Shown here: positions 14,130 to 27,480 of the stretch, in pieces | How positions within the stretch are numbered: position 1 is the first letter of the stretch | Layout of the letters: every line of letters starts with the position of its first letter | From: Isoetes taiwanensis | Taxonomy: Eukaryota; Streptophyta; Lycopodiopsida; Isoetales; Isoetaceae | DNA: 64,000 bases | Assembly: GCA_021234155.1 (NCBI GenBank) | Contig: JAJEKV010000144.1 | Location: 1,054,001 to 1,118,000, forward strand | Reading direction: 5' to 3' | Position numbers and translations under genes: made by a program | The notes under the pieces: model-generated | What the model saw: only the letters and a program-made list of their open reading frames with translations | Databases searched by the model: none | Told to the model about the DNA's origin: nothing

Positions 14130-17100
14130 TAGGGGGAGATAGACACATCCTCAAATAAATTGAAAGAAGGGTGGTTGCCTAAAAACTAGGTGGAAGACCT
14201 TAGCAAAGCCGAGGATTTTGGTGACACTGTAAGTAGCATTCATAAGCAATAATACTCCTCCTCCTTGACAAACACTATGTTGGTCCTAAGAACAATAGCC
14301 AAAAGTTTCTAGGCATGGATGCTTATGACCTTCCAATCGACTTGGAATGCCACCAATTTGTGGTAGTAAAGCCATCAGATTTAGATACATATCCAAAGGT
14401 GGTTGGGGTTAACCATCCTACGATATTTGCAAAGAAGAAGGTAATATTAACTTCCAACCATGCGGGGTGGAATGGTGGTGTCAGTGCATCACTTGACCAA
14501 CGTATTTGACAAATAAAAAAGTTTCGTGATTGTTGGACAAAAGAAATGGAGGAGAACCGAAAGGATCCTGATCTTTGGCTAGGATCTATGAAAGTGTTTT
14601 GTACTCATGGACTCCAAACACTATTCCAGCTAGAAATGTGAGAATTACAACCCCTCGATAGAAGAAGGCTATGATATCATTAAAAGTTGAAGAAATAACT
14701 ATGTATTTTTTTATCACGCTTTTTTGATATGGTGCTATATTGTGAAATATTGACTATTTTGTAAATAACATGATATTACGCCATAATTTTGAGGTGAAAT
14801 GTGTGAATTTGAATATGCTACTAAAAACATGCAATATGAAATTTGTCCCAAAATTAAGACATAAACCCAATTTAATTGAATGATGGTTGAAAGATTTCTC
14901 TAGATACAGACGGGATAAAACAAATCATAGACGCATTGCAGATCTATATGGGTCACTTATTATTCTGTTGGGAGATGATGATTATTTCCGCTTACTCTAC
15001 CCTAAGAACCGGGCCCTAATGGCTATATTTGGGACCGAGCCCCTCTCAATACCACTCAAGTCCATCTTTTTCATGATCCATGCTTACTTCATGGCTTGAT
15101 GCTATGCTATGTATTTCCTATACATAGTCTTCTCAACCATGTGTGATGCTTTGTACTTGAATCTTTATAATTAATGATAAAAACCAACTCTTACTCCTGA
15201 AAAAGAATTTTTTTTAATAAGAAGTTAAAGATGTTGTGGATGTTCCACATATTTATTGTGCATGTATGAAATATAATGGAGCAAAGGTTAATGGCTGAGG
15301 ATATTGGTTTATTTTTTTTTTAATTACCAATTTAGTTAATTATTATTATAATATTTTTTTTTGAAGGTAATTTAAATATATTCGAGATAGGAAGAATTAC
15401 ATCATAAAGATCCTGCAAGGATCAAATAACCTTGAAGTACAAAGGATCCCATGTGGATCAAATATAATATTTGAAGTTTGGTACTTATACTTTTCCTCAA
15501 ACCTCTTCTTCCAACTAACTAGTACTACAGATCAAATCAACATCTTCCCCAAATTTAGAGGAATACTATAGGAGACAAAAATAAATTTTCCACAAGCTAC
15601 AAATATACCTTGAGTGCTCTATGAACCACCTCTTGCAAGAGTAGAGACGAACCGAGAAAGGCATGAAGAAAAACATGAGCAATCTCCCAAGATTGCTCAA
15701 GGAAGCTAACACACAGCCCAACTAACCCATTCTGCAAATTAATCAATAACCGATTGTACCGTGAATATATGCAAATGGGCCTAGAATGAACCATCGTAAA
15801 ATGCCGCATTGCCGGGATATGAAGCAATCAGCCCTGCTAGACCCTCAAAGCCCGCCTACCGCATCCTCCCTAAAGTCTGCTCAAGATATATAGGCTTCCT
15901 CCCCGCCAATAAAATTCCCCTCGCAAGATCTCAAACAGTCCAATAAAATATGACTCATCCCCGCATTGAAGATCCTGGGGCCCGATCTCATCAAAAAAGT
16001 CAAGACATGCTAATCTATTCTTCTTTTTTTCTTCAAGAAACAACTCTACACCTTCCGCTTAGTAGGAAAGAGCAAGAGGAAGGGAAAGCTTACCGGCATT
16101 ACACACTGGGAAAGAATACAACCGCCAATTATCTAGAAATTTGAAGCATCTTCTCTCTCATAGCCCCCGCATCTTAATTACATTTCAACCTTATAGGCAC
16201 CTGAGCCATTTCGTGTGCATCCACAAAGGAAAGAAAGGCCAGCCCAGCCCTGAAAAAAATTGCACCACCACCAGGATCTGTTTCGGCAGATCACTTGGAA
16301 TTCTCGCCTTTCTTTGCTTAAACTTGAGAGAATCCAGCCATGGGAGATAAGGAAGGGCAAAGGCAGAAATCCAAGAAAGGGCGAGGTATAAGGCTAATCG
16401 TGAATGGTGGATATGCCTTGACGGCGGATGGCGTAAGAAATGACTGATAGATAATGGGGCAACGTGGAGGAAAAATTTAGTGGTAAAAGAGCAACAAGGG
16501 CGGATTTGGGAAGGAAACAGGGCAAATCTGGTATGGTGGTGGCTATGGGGGGCGGATTTGGGAAGGAGACAATCAGAAGAAAAGATTCAAATCTCTCAAA
16601 AATTTTTAAGATCCGACTAAATACCTTGATGCAAAGATAGATAGTTGAAAGACTTGGGGTTGCAAAAAACACGAATGGGTCAACTGCACTAATATGTTCA
16701 ATGGAAAAAACACAATGCTTATTTTAGCGGAAGCATCAGAGCAAAGATCCACGTTAGTGGATAATCGGAGAAGGCCGGAGAGGCCGCCATGAAGAAACCC
16801 AAGAAAACCGTAAACGGAAGCAGATGGAGGAGGTAAAAAAAACCGTGACATCAAAACCCTTGTGCTAGCCATCAGATCCGAAAGAGAAGAAAATTGCAGC
16901 CACCGCAGCTGCCAAAAGCAGGGATTAGGACGGCCGCTTCGCCGGCCGCCTCTACTCCGTGAAGGCCAAGAAACCATCCGCCTTCAACTCAAGCATTAAT
17001 TCATTAGTTAGGAGACACCTAGCCAAACTCGATTGTCTGAATGAGGGTGCTAATTTGAGCAAAGAAATTAGATCCCTATCCCAATTTTTCCCAAATCGAA

Positions 17101-17415
17101 CCAAGGAACAAGAGCGCTTGAGCCAAGTCTATTCAAGCATGGAGATTCCGTGCCACCAAAATCCTTTTTAAATTTAGAGTAATATCGCTAGTTATAGATC
17201 TAAAATGTTGTGTGTAATCAAGAAATTTTGTCAAATATATCACCTCCTTATTGTGCACATTGGGCATTATTTCAAATCATCACAACAAAGTTAAAGGCCG
17301 TGTAATAATCGCTTCTAACTAGTTTCATAGACTTGTTGGTATGGGAAACTCGAACATTTCTTAGAGAATGGACCGATAAATACATAAGAATTGGACCTAA
17401 CATGTCTATTTTTTT
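14130..17415. other. Intergenic, no recognisable gene
   Basis: AT-rich sequence with several short frames on both strands, including overlapping frames of 92 and 123 codons at 16.4-17.0 kb on the minus strand. None carries a domain I recognise, and the frames are linked neither by splice sites nor by homology. Poly-T runs at about 15.3 kb could mark the end of a retroposon. Nothing firmer can be said. Confidence 0.4.
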
Positions 17416-17419
17416 ACAT

Positions 17420-17838
17420 TCATAGTACCAAACCAATAGGAGAAGTGCAACAATAGTTGCTTCTATTAAATCATCCGAGATTTGCAGAGCATTTATTATT
17501 CACAAGTTAGATGAATCGTTGGAAATGTTGCGGACCCAAAGTTAGTAACATTGGTGTCGTCCGAGGTGAGATTTGACAAATGTGACATTGTGACATTTGA
17601 TTTGTTTTGCACAACAACATGTATCGAAAAGGCACGGGAATTTTATACTGATGTGACATTCTTTTGTAGACCAACCTTGTGTAAGAAGAAAGCATTCTTT
17701 GATCGTGACGCGACGCCTTGAAACGAGATATTATTCTCAAGATTCCATAGCTGAAGAGACTAAGTAATTCACGCAAGCGGTCTTGGCGTAAATAACTTCA
17801 TTCACAAATTTTATGATCACCCGACTTTTGCCTTGCAA
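17420..17838 (+). pseudogene. Helitron helicase fragment, second copy
   Basis: The + strand here is clearly related to the minus-strand sequence at about 22.32-22.79 kb. Both contain GAGAAGTGCAACA, TTCTATTAAATCATC, AGAGCATTTATTATTCACAA, TGTGACATTTGATTTGTTTT and, near the end, TATGATCACCCGACTTT. Translation gives RSATIVASIKSS and RAFIIHKLDES, the segment after motif III of a Helitron Pif1-like helicase. It is interrupted by many stops and lacks Walker motifs. It is therefore an old partial copy in opposite orientation to the longer Helitron 3 kb away. Confidence 0.8.
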
Positions 17839-17839
17839 C

Positions 17840-20785
17840 TATATGAACTTTATGCCCTACAAACATAAGGTAGAAAACATTCAAAAACTAAGATCCCATA
17901 TCATCAAATCATTCCATACAAAAAGGCAACTATCATAATGTGCTTAAATGTTTAAAATGTTTAAATGATTTGTTAAACAACTAAATATCATTCAAACCCC
18001 CTTTGTGCTGGCATCCTAATACTTGTGTATGCATATAGAATACCCAATAGACCCATTGCTCACTATGATACAATAACCAGATATCCATTATAAAAACTGA
18101 GAATATATGCTAAATAGTTAATGAAATGTAAAGAATATGTAGAGATTTGAAGTCGGAAATCACATAGAGGCACGAGATCGCCATATATTTTTCTATCCTA
18201 TGTTAGATCAAATCCTCGGGTAGAACTTGTATCCATACAATATCTTTATTGCAAAGATATACTCAGGTGAGTTCAATCTAAGGGAATACACCATCATAAC
18301 TAGCATCTTTTTTAGAGTTTCCCACGCTTTAGAGTTTCCCACGAATACGCTTTGAAATTGTATGCAACATATTTTAATGCTCTTACCACCAAACCACAAG
18401 ATTGCAATGGCCAATTTAAAATGCAAAATAAAACAAACTCTTCACAAGTAATTGAGATGGAATTTGTATTTAAAGAAATTGTGCCTTCGTGATATACAAA
18501 AACAAAGGTAAGACGCATGAAACATTGAGAACGCCGCGATGTGTGAGACCTTCAAATCTACTAACCCCAAGATTCCCTTAGAAGTTCTCGATTGCTTCTA
18601 AATTCTCCATCTAATTGAATAGCCTTAGACAATGCTATCTTTGCTCTATCTTCCGGTTAGACATTGCTCTAATAACACTTCTTTTTATTACCGCAATTTT
18701 TCCCCTTTCACTTTGTTACTACAATCAAATGCTTTCAATCTTGAATCACCTTGTCATCATATAATCGTGATTTATTGCACCATGATCTTTTCACTATTGT
18801 TTCCGTGAGAACTTATTCATTCCCTGAATGTCAATCACGGGCTTGCTCAAATTCCCTTGTTCTTTTCTCGATAAGAATGACATTGTAACTACTTTCTATT
18901 TTGTAACTTATTTAAGTGTTCCATGTCGCCATCTTTTCGATCGCAAAGCCTCAGCCTTCAGGCTAACCGTGAGAACCTCAAAATTATTTCCTCGAGCTTG
19001 AGCATTTCGCCTTCAATATGGTCCATGTAACGAGGTTCATATTCAACGTAAACTCCAAAGCATCGCTATAATAGACGCCTTTGCCTTCAAGAATATATTC
19101 TCCACCTCCAACTTATCGACCCCAAGCCTATGTCATTCGCTAATCCCGCCTTCATATGAACCTTCTCCGTTCCTCTCTTCACTATTCAAGCATACCGCAT
19201 AATCTCGCATGTGTCGCCTAAAACTAACCTATAACTTACCGCCTTTTTCTCAAACACGTTATCATACACATCACTTCGCTGACAAATACCACCACTAAAT
19301 TTACCAAATTGTCATGCCATCAATAGATTTATCACTTGTTAAACATCATTTCAAGAATAAATATTAGCAATAAGTTTCACGTAAGTTTAATCATGGATAC
19401 AGACCGGAATATTATCATCCAAATGACTTCATATAAGTACCCTCGCTATTACTAATTAACCAAAATCTACCGCCTACCATGAAAGCAGCTTTTCATAAAG
19501 AAAACACATAGAGTTTGAGAACAAAATCCCAAACACAAAGACAACTTCACAACAAAAAGTCAAAGTTTCTAATAGATGACATAATATCAATTTCAAATTA
19601 ACTACTTACTTAGATCGACCTACGCTAGAAAGCCGCAGCTCCTTTATGCAAACGATAACTATACATTGTCCACCGGAGATTCCAAGCTGAACCGATTAAA
19701 CTCTCCTCCCAATCTCATTTTAGACCTCTTTATTCCGCCTATGGCAACCTCGATTCAAATTTTCCCAATCTATAGTCTGGACTTCACTAACCACAACTCG
19801 TGGACTTTGAATCCATTGTATTATCGTCTCGAACCACGCTTTAGTCTAAATATTTTGCTAATCCAAAGGTGCTCCATAAAGAGAGAATAATATTCTTGTT
19901 GATTATTCTCCCGCAATCGATAACTGTTAATTTCTATCACAAAATCATCAAGATAATCTCACCCCAATCTTATCTTACATTATCCCCATTTTTGACATCT
20001 CATTTGGTACCGGGCCCTAAGATTTGTTCTCCTTCATTATTGAAGATAGTAACTACAATTTCTCCCTGTTGTATCTCCCAACGTTGCATGGAATATATAC
20101 CGATCATAACAATGACATCACACATCCATTCAAACCAATTGGTAAATCGATCTCTCTCACCTCTTTAATGGTTCAAGAGTCGCCCCACATTTCGCACCAA
20201 AATTTGATTCTCGCCATTTACCTTCTATCGTGATCTTACACATGCCTCATACCACATTGGCTGGTTTGATCAATAAACGTTATGCATGCGCTAAACATTG
20301 AAGTACTCAATCTTCACAAGAAGCAGCTTAGAATAAGCGATCGCGAAAAAAGCAAGGAATCAACATACCTCATACTAACAACCTACCCGCCCATCCCCAA
20401 ATGAAGGTTGTAATATGTCTGATACAAATGCACGATCATGCAATGTACCCAAGGCTGGTGTCGTTGTACACTTTATGTCCCTCTTGCTCATACCTTTAGT
20501 GTGATTGAATTAGCATGCTACAATATTTAAAGGGAAGTCAATGTAACCCATACCATGTAAAGGGCGTAAGAATGTTGTTTGGATTTAATTCCATCATTGT
20601 TTTATTTGTTGTTGACAAAGAGACACCTCAAGCAGAAGACACTATCTAATCGCTAGCTTCAATCAGCAATTTAATTCAATCAATAGTATTAGTAGAACCT
20701 CGAAATTTGCTAGCTCGAACACGAAGTCAATATTACTATTGGAATGTCACACAACATTTATGCATTTTCTCTCCTTTATTCACAA
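17840..20785. other. Intergenic, possibly degraded Helitron interior or flank
   Basis: No protein motif could be identified on either strand. The sequence is AT-rich and lies between two Helitron-derived segments, so part may be non-coding Helitron DNA. The characteristic 3' hairpin plus CTRR end of the minus-strand Helitron should lie somewhere below 20.79 kb but could not be placed with confidence. Confidence 0.4.
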
Positions 20786-21653
20786 AGAAGATCTCCCCAT
20801 AGGCTCACATTTACACTTTTTCCACCGAATATGTTTCCTTTGTTAGAAAATATCCCACACCGTGTTGTATTCATAAAATACCTTTCATCAAGGAGGGTGA
20901 TGGGTGCTTTTTAAAACATCTTGCTTATCATATTTTCTACTTAACAGCCGATTACGTAGACCGAAAGCAAACAATTCCAATGACATGCAAGCAGTGAGAA
21001 ATTATACAATGTATTCTATCTCAATACCATAACACACAAATCGAAAGTATTTCATGTACCAAAGACCACTTTCCCATCAAGGTACTTGTGCAATTCATCT
21101 ACTTTTGCAAACTTCGCCCATTGAGTTTCCCACCTCCGCAGTCCCATCACGGCAACTTCAATTATTGATCGGCATCAAGCGCTATCCGATAGTCATGGTT
21201 TATGGTTGTATATCGCTTGTTCGCAGTCTAACAACTCCTTTAGAGATGTAATACACCTACATGTCCACAAAGAACTTCAACGACTACCTCTATTCATGAC
21301 ATAATCCCCAATTTATGCATCAACCTATAACCTACCTTCATCAACTCAAGTCTGTTGTAGAATTTGTCACCGCCTGGCCAAACATTGTTGCTTGAATTTC
21401 CGGGCCCCTCAGATATATTAAGACTAATTTCTAAATATTCATAAAGCAAGGGAAGTAAGAATCCAATCAATTCAAATTTGCATACATCCTTGTCTCTTAG
21501 CTCCACATTAAACAATTTCCCTTGCCTTGTTCTCAAACTCGTGAAAGGTCCTTTCCACATTACTTTTACTTTAATTGTCCAATTTGCTTGGTAAGGAGTT
21601 AATTGAACCAATGGACAAATTGTTCTCCCACTTCCCATGTTTTCAAAGATCAT
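20786..21653 (-). pseudogene. RPA70-like OB-fold protein of the Helitron, broken
   Basis: The minus strand reads PLVQLTPYQANWTIKVKV, then GKLFNVELRD, then DKFYNRLELMKVGY (21.3-21.65 kb). Further on come FAKVDELHKYLDGKVV (about 21.1 kb), ITLLDER (20881-20901) and VNVSLWGDLL (20787-20815). This is the order of the first and second DNA-binding OB folds of replication protein A large subunit (I.QL.PYQ..W.I..RV; GKLF...L.DE; D.FY..LEVGKVY; ITL.DE...V..SLW). Plant Helitrons commonly carry an RPA1-like gene downstream of RepHel, which is its position here. Its presumed role is binding single-stranded DNA during transposition. Stops and frame changes show inactivation. Confidence 0.8.
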
Positions 21654-21962
21654 TTGTACCGCAACATTTCCTCAAAATAAAAATCTTTACATACACAAAA
21701 GAGAAGAGATCACATCAAGGGCTACCACATCATCATGCACACAAAGTTAATGTTGTGTCAGCCATATTAGAAATACCTAGTTGCCGTGGAACACATCAAG
21801 GGATAACACACTTTTTCAGAACACAATTAAAATTATCAAAACTCCATCACAAATAATGGCCAAATAAAATTACCAACTATTCAAGCAATTCTCTAAAAAC
21901 AACATTTCTAGTCGCTACGCATGCCAATGCCTCATTCTCAGAGGATCAAAGCATCTTCTAGT

Positions 21963-24900
21963 TCAGATTCTTGTCAATGCCGCAGGGTACAATTGCCCAT
22001 GAGCAAACACATTCGCTCGCGAAATCCAGACTATTTTATCTAATGTTAGGCCAAGACAATTGTGGAATGTCGCTGAGTATGCCGCCTTTTGAGCGGCAAA
22101 CCGACGCCTATGTATCGCAAAAGGCAACAAGACCGGCCGGTGAAAGAAATCTGCCCCGACAAATCGTGATGTATATTTTTCGAGCTCGCGGTCCTCATGT
22201 CCAAGAAGCCGGACAACCACAAATCATAGTGCATTTCTGTGGTATAACAACTCTAGCATTCTTCACAAGCCCTTTACTGCGATCCAACAATCTCATAATT
22301 TGACACACAACCCTACTTTAAGACAAAGCGTGTTTGGGCAAAGTCGGGTGATCATAACTATGAAGAAACTCATTTTTAGCAAGAGCGCTTTGTGTGAATT
22401 ACCTGGTCACTTTCACTTATGGAATCCCTCGAGAATAATATCTCTTTTCCGCACTGCATACGCATCAAGAATAGACCCCGTTAAACTCATCCACATGCAC
22501 ATTTAATGAAGATAAAAATGCTCTTCTTTCACACAAAGTTGGTCTACAAACAATATCTGCAGGGTATAAGAATTCCCGTGCCTCTTCCATAGATGTTGTT
22601 GTGGAAAACAAATCAAATGTCACAACATCTGATTGCCAATTCTCACCTATGGACGACACTAATGTTATTAACTCTGGGTCCGCAGCATTTCTAACCGATA
22701 CATCTAACTTGTGAATAATAAATGCTCTCCAAATCTTAGATGATTTAATAGAAGCAGCTACTGTTGCACTTCTCCCTGCACCTGGTACTATGGGCGCTAT
22801 CTGCCTAAAGTCGCCTGCAGCCACAAACATTTTCCTCCAAATGGAACATCATTTCTACACAATTCCTGCAGAATCACACTTGCTTATTCAATCGCAGCTC
22901 TATTTGCCATCGCAAATTCATCCCAAATGATTAAATGGCATTCAACCAGCAAGCTCGCCTCGACGCGGGCCTCAATAGTCGAAAGTGCACAAAGCAACAC
23001 TATTCTCGCCATGTGAATTTGAAACAATGAGTGCGCAGCTTTTTCCCTCCCGGGTATAACAGCCAGCTAATGCGCTTGTTGCAATGTGGCAAAACAATCA
23101 ACCGGGACCCTCTCGATTAACAAACATATAGCATTGAGTAGGAAAGTCTTACCTGCACTCAGCCTTTCCCATCAATAAACACGTGTCTTTTTATCCCCGC
23201 CCATGCACCGCCTTTCAACATAATCATATATTCGCCCTGATTCACGCTCATCTTATCAATGATCTTTTTTGACTTCTATGTAAGATCTATGGTGAGGAAA
23301 CTTTGACAACTCTTGCAACACTAGTCGCGGACCGAATGTGGATTTCGTGCAGCCCAAAGCCAAGAACACTAGAGCCATGTTACACAAGCACATTTTCAAT
23401 GCACAAAAGAGCTTTTGTCGCTTCCAAGCAAAGTGCCCGCTCTCGGAAATATCATGGAAGTCCTTTATCAGCTCATCATAAAAATTCGACCACAACTCAC
23501 TTGCCGAGAGCCATCAAGGATAAGCAATGCAAAAGGAACGCGAATCGTGGACAGGCATTTGCAACGCCAACACCGCTTTTGCATTGTCACAACCGGCTTT
23601 GATCTATCATGCAATAAACCCATAACAGCTACCACTTCTTGATAGGTATCATAGGTAGTCCCATTATACTTCTTTAAGTCTTCCCAACACCTCGCTGGAG
23701 TATGCAAAGCAAAGAATCGCCGCAGAAATAGAATAGCTCCCCCTCACGTGGCATCACCAACCTTATTCTACAAATAAGGGTTTGCTTACTTTCTTCCAAC
23801 TATGTTCCTAGGAAGTCATGCCTAGCTAGTTCAAGGTGATCACCATCAAGATAATGCTCTATCTCTAGAGGATACAAAGCAAAGATCAAGATAGGTTAGC
23901 TCGAGAATTCTATAGCAGGAGGCCTCAAGAAATAACGATCGCTAAACGGTTGTTGGGCCTCCTATATGATCTACTCGCTCGTTTTGTTGACGATGAAGTG
24001 GAAGACACTTAACACCGTGATACTTTTTCGCGGACATGAAACTTTAGTATTCGCCATCCCCGCCTTGACGATAGATACCTTGCACTTTGGTAATCACGTA
24101 TCTCATCATCAAATTGTCGCTCACGATCAATTCGATACTCCACCTTGTCAAAACTTTTATAAATATAGTCAGATAGATACATGAAGATATGAACAAATAA
24201 GCAACATCAACATTGATATGACAATCAAACCGCTTTTAACAGAAAGGTGAGTATGACACAACATATCTATCTTCAACTTTCCTTCTTTGATCAGAAAGGT
24301 GAGTATGACACAACATATCTATCTTCAACCCTTCGCACATAACCCTTCGAGTCCAAATGTGTTCTTGTAGTCAAGTCTCGAGGATAATGCCAACAAAGAT
24401 GCCCCATCCTTAGAGCATCGCTCAGAGTGATTGTGCACCATATATTTTCGCATTCATTTGAGCAAGCACCTCATCATTTTCTGGAATCTCAGCCGATATT
24501 AGCAAGTCAATGACCTCAAATGGAATCTCATATTCTCGCTTTTAAGTACAATATGGCCATGAGGCAGCCCACGCTTCGAATTCTATAACATGGATCATAT
24601 ATACGCAAGCGGACCAATATAAGAATGCAAGAAATTCTTCAAAGATTGGAAACGAGCATGGAATGACTCGACAACAATAATTGGCACATCCGGCAGCTAG
24701 CTTTTGCCCAACGACAACACCGCCTTTGATCTCTCGCCAATCCGGATTCAGAGTCATTGTAATAAAAATGTGCTAGAGGCCCCTTCACTTTGCAAGAGCT
24801 AACGATCCGCTAACTGGACCGAGCACCACCGCTTAGAACCAATAAAAGATGAAGGGAGCGACCGCTCGGACATACCGCCCATCCCGGTTCTCAATAAAAT

Positions 24901-25126
24901 CATCATCCTCCTCAACATTTGAATCGCCAACCATAGACCTCGACCTCTCATATCCACTAGTTGCCAAGAAATTCAGCCTTTCTTCTTCAATTCTAGAATA
25001 CATATCCACAAGGTATTCACAAGTCGACTCTAACCGAAGAAACCGCACCTCATGAAGCAAACGCGGACCTATACCAATCCACCGCGACATCCGCCGGTCA
25101 TTATCGTGGAACCATCCCGCCGCCAA
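21963..25126 (-). pseudogene. Helitron RepHel protein, broken
   Basis: Rep nicks and joins DNA by the rolling-circle mechanism; the fused 5'-3' helicase unwinds it. Visible motifs from N to C are: YLVDMYSRIEEERLNFL (about 25.0 kb); the HUH block GLPHGHIVL (24544-24570); the Tyr region YIYKSFDK with DDEIRDYQSARYLS (about 24.05-24.17 kb); ARCWEDLKKYNGTTYDTYQE (about 23.65 kb); Walker A-like AGKTFLLNAI (23128-23156); Walker B-like LIIWDEFAMANRA (about 22.91 kb); GDFRQIAPIVPGAGRSA (about 22.8 kb); and the C-terminal LGLTLDKI...FAHGQLY (about 21.98-22.05 kb). The long helicase frame from 23.15 to 22.47 kb keeps alignment through only two stops. Elsewhere frame changes are frequent. Intact RepHel proteins are usually about 1,200-1,500 residues, which fits the 3.2 kb spanned here. 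Confidence 0.87.
24232..24336. repeat. Tandem duplication of about 53 bp
   Basis: The string AGAAAGGTGAGTATGACACA and the following 18 bases occur twice, 53 bases apart, within the broken Helitron. It is one of several small local duplications that disrupt this copy. Confidence 0.75.
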
Positions 25127-25129
25127 AGC

Positions 25130-27480
25130 CTAGAAATATAAGCGGTATTGCAAGGGTTCATACCGCCGATCCAAAGATATTCATAAAACTGGTCGTTGAT
25201 CTTGGTGAAGCCAAAACCGCTATTCTTGGATTAATTCAGATTGAGTTATTTGCATGCACTATGGCAAAGAACTTCATCACCGCGAATCGCCCATTCAATG
25301 TCAAGAACACGGACTCCAACCGCATTTGCTTCACTCGCGCTTTATCATATGACAAGTAAGGATTAACAGCCTCTAGAGTCGCCGCTATTCAAGGCCACCC
25401 ATGCAACGGCAATAACTTCCTTTCCGCAACCCGCCTTCTCTCACTATTGTCATGAATATACCAATGCAATGACCGCCAGTGTTTTGACGTAGGGATGTAT
25501 TTTATGGTATGTCATTGTCCTACCCATCAAAGCAACCGAGGATGGCATCCCTAATCGCACAAACTCTCCACCGCAACACCAAGCCCCTGAAGGCAAACAG
25601 ATGGTTTAATGCACGACTCTTTCGCGACTAAATCCCCGCTTCTCATAAACATCCGCCAACTTAACTAGGCAATTCAGGTAGCTTTTGGTAAGATACGCCG
25701 TCCCCGATTGTAAATAGAAGGTTTCACTCTCACTGTGCAATAACGCAATGCGACAATGCACACAAAATCTATTCCACATGAATTCACTAGCAGATGGAAT
25801 CGACGAGCTTGCATCTTTAGTATACGCTGCCAATGTATAACCGCCATGCTCGCCACACCACCACTTCGAACACTCTCCACATCTCTTGGCATCCGCTGCC
25901 CTCACACCCCCTCCTCCTCAATATGCCTCCCACCCAATCCCCCCACCCGATGACCACCAAACCCCTTCTCCACACGCCAACTCATCTCCTCTCCCGAGAC
26001 AACTCAAGACGCCATCTCCGCCTAGACTCATTTCACCAATCTTCTAAGCTCATCAGCAGAGTATGTCCGGGACTTGGATCAATCTCTACTCTAGGCCTTG
26101 GCATTGCAACCTCACACTCCAGCCCTTTGGAACACGATACACACAAAAATATTCAACATACCACCCGCTACCCAAATCCTAGAATACTTAATACACCAGC
26201 AGACTCACCAACACAACCTTACTTATCACAATCCAAAAATACCATAACCTTACTGTGACAACGAGATGACAGCACCCAAAGCCACCCTCCCATGCACCTC
26301 CAAGCCGCCCCCCTCAGACATACAAAGTAACATCATGACAAAGAAACAAACTACTCAACATATAAATCGCCCCTCAGAATTTAATGCCACAAATTTAAGT
26401 AAATTTCAAGAAGTGCATAATTTTATGTACTTCAAGAACCATTGCACATACGAACCGCTAGTTTTTATACCAAAATCTATATGATCTCATCAAGTAGCTA
26501 CAAAACTATGACCGTGCATTGAGATTTGCTCATTTACAATGATAGAAAGCCCATGTTTTTGCAAAGCAAGGTCTCCAAACGAAGTGGAGTCTATATTCAT
26601 CACTCATACACTTTCGGATCTTAATCCCATCTCACATCTTTGCCCAATTATAAATCCGCTTAGTTAACTACACCGCTTTAGTCCGTTGTTTTTCATCTTT
26701 GAACTTAAAAAATCAAGCGTAAATATCTATTTCGCCACTCTTAAACTCAACCCCCGTGTCAAGATGGATTTGTAGCTTTGAAATGGACACATTGCCCATC
26801 GGAAGACCTAAAGGTATTGTAAACCAAATTTGCATACCATCCGCACCTATACTCATTTCACCAATCTTCTAAGCTCATCAACAAAGTATATCTAACTTGC
26901 GATAGCAAGCTCAACCCAAAGGTTCGCAGTAGTGGCCACTTCCTTCACAATGTTCACCAAGATATGTCGAAGGAGAGTGTCTCGACTATCAAATAGGCAC
27001 CAAGAATGCAAGTGGAGCCGGCAGACGCCTTTCAGATTCTTTGTGTGCAGCTCTTTGTGTATTTTTTTCATGAAGTCGAATCCCCTCAACCAACCAACAA
27101 TCCGAATGTACACTCCCTATTCTCGCCTTTATGAAGTCGAGAAATTCTCGACCGCAAGTCGAGAAAAAGGCCTCAGACTTTCTTGATTGTTGGCAAGTCG
27201 AGGCATTCTCGACGGCCAATGAGAAAGCGGGCTGACTACCTCAGGACTCGGGTCGGGCTCGATACCTAAGTGCAAGGATTTGTAGCTTTCAAATGGACAC
27301 ATTGCCCATCGTCAACACTGAAAGGTATCGTAAGCCAAATTTGCATACCTTCTCCACCTATACTCATTTCGCCTCAATCTTCTAACATCATCAGCAAAGT
27401 ATATATAACTTGAATCAACTGTACTTCTAGACCTTGGCATTACAACCTCACACTCCAGTCCTTTCAAACACGCATACACA
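25130..27480. other. Intergenic, includes a divergent copy of the 27.5-29.6 kb repeat
   Basis: The minus-strand frame at 25606-25905 (99 codons, Cys-rich start CGECSKWWCGEH) lies upstream of the Helitron Rep and could be its N-terminal part, but I do not recognise it. At about 26.03-26.26 kb a diverged copy of the repeat unit seen at 27.37-27.60 kb occurs (shared CTACCCAAATCCTAGAAT and AATCCAAAAATACCAT). Near 27.12-27.21 kb short GTCGAGAA/TTCTCGAC inverted elements appear, related to the palindromes at 60 kb. Confidence 0.5.

Larger units (their letters stand above)
20786..25126 (-). mobile_element. Helitron (autonomous type, inactivated), minimum extent
   Basis: Reading the minus strand from 25.1 kb to 20.8 kb gives Rep N-terminal sequence, the HUH motif, the Tyr region, a Pif1-like helicase from Walker A to its last motif, then an RPA-like OB-fold gene. 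This is the organisation of autonomous plant Helitrons, rolling-circle transposons. Every part is disrupted by frameshifts and stops, so the copy is dead. The true ends were not located; the limits given are the outermost recognisable coding motifs. Confidence 0.85.
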
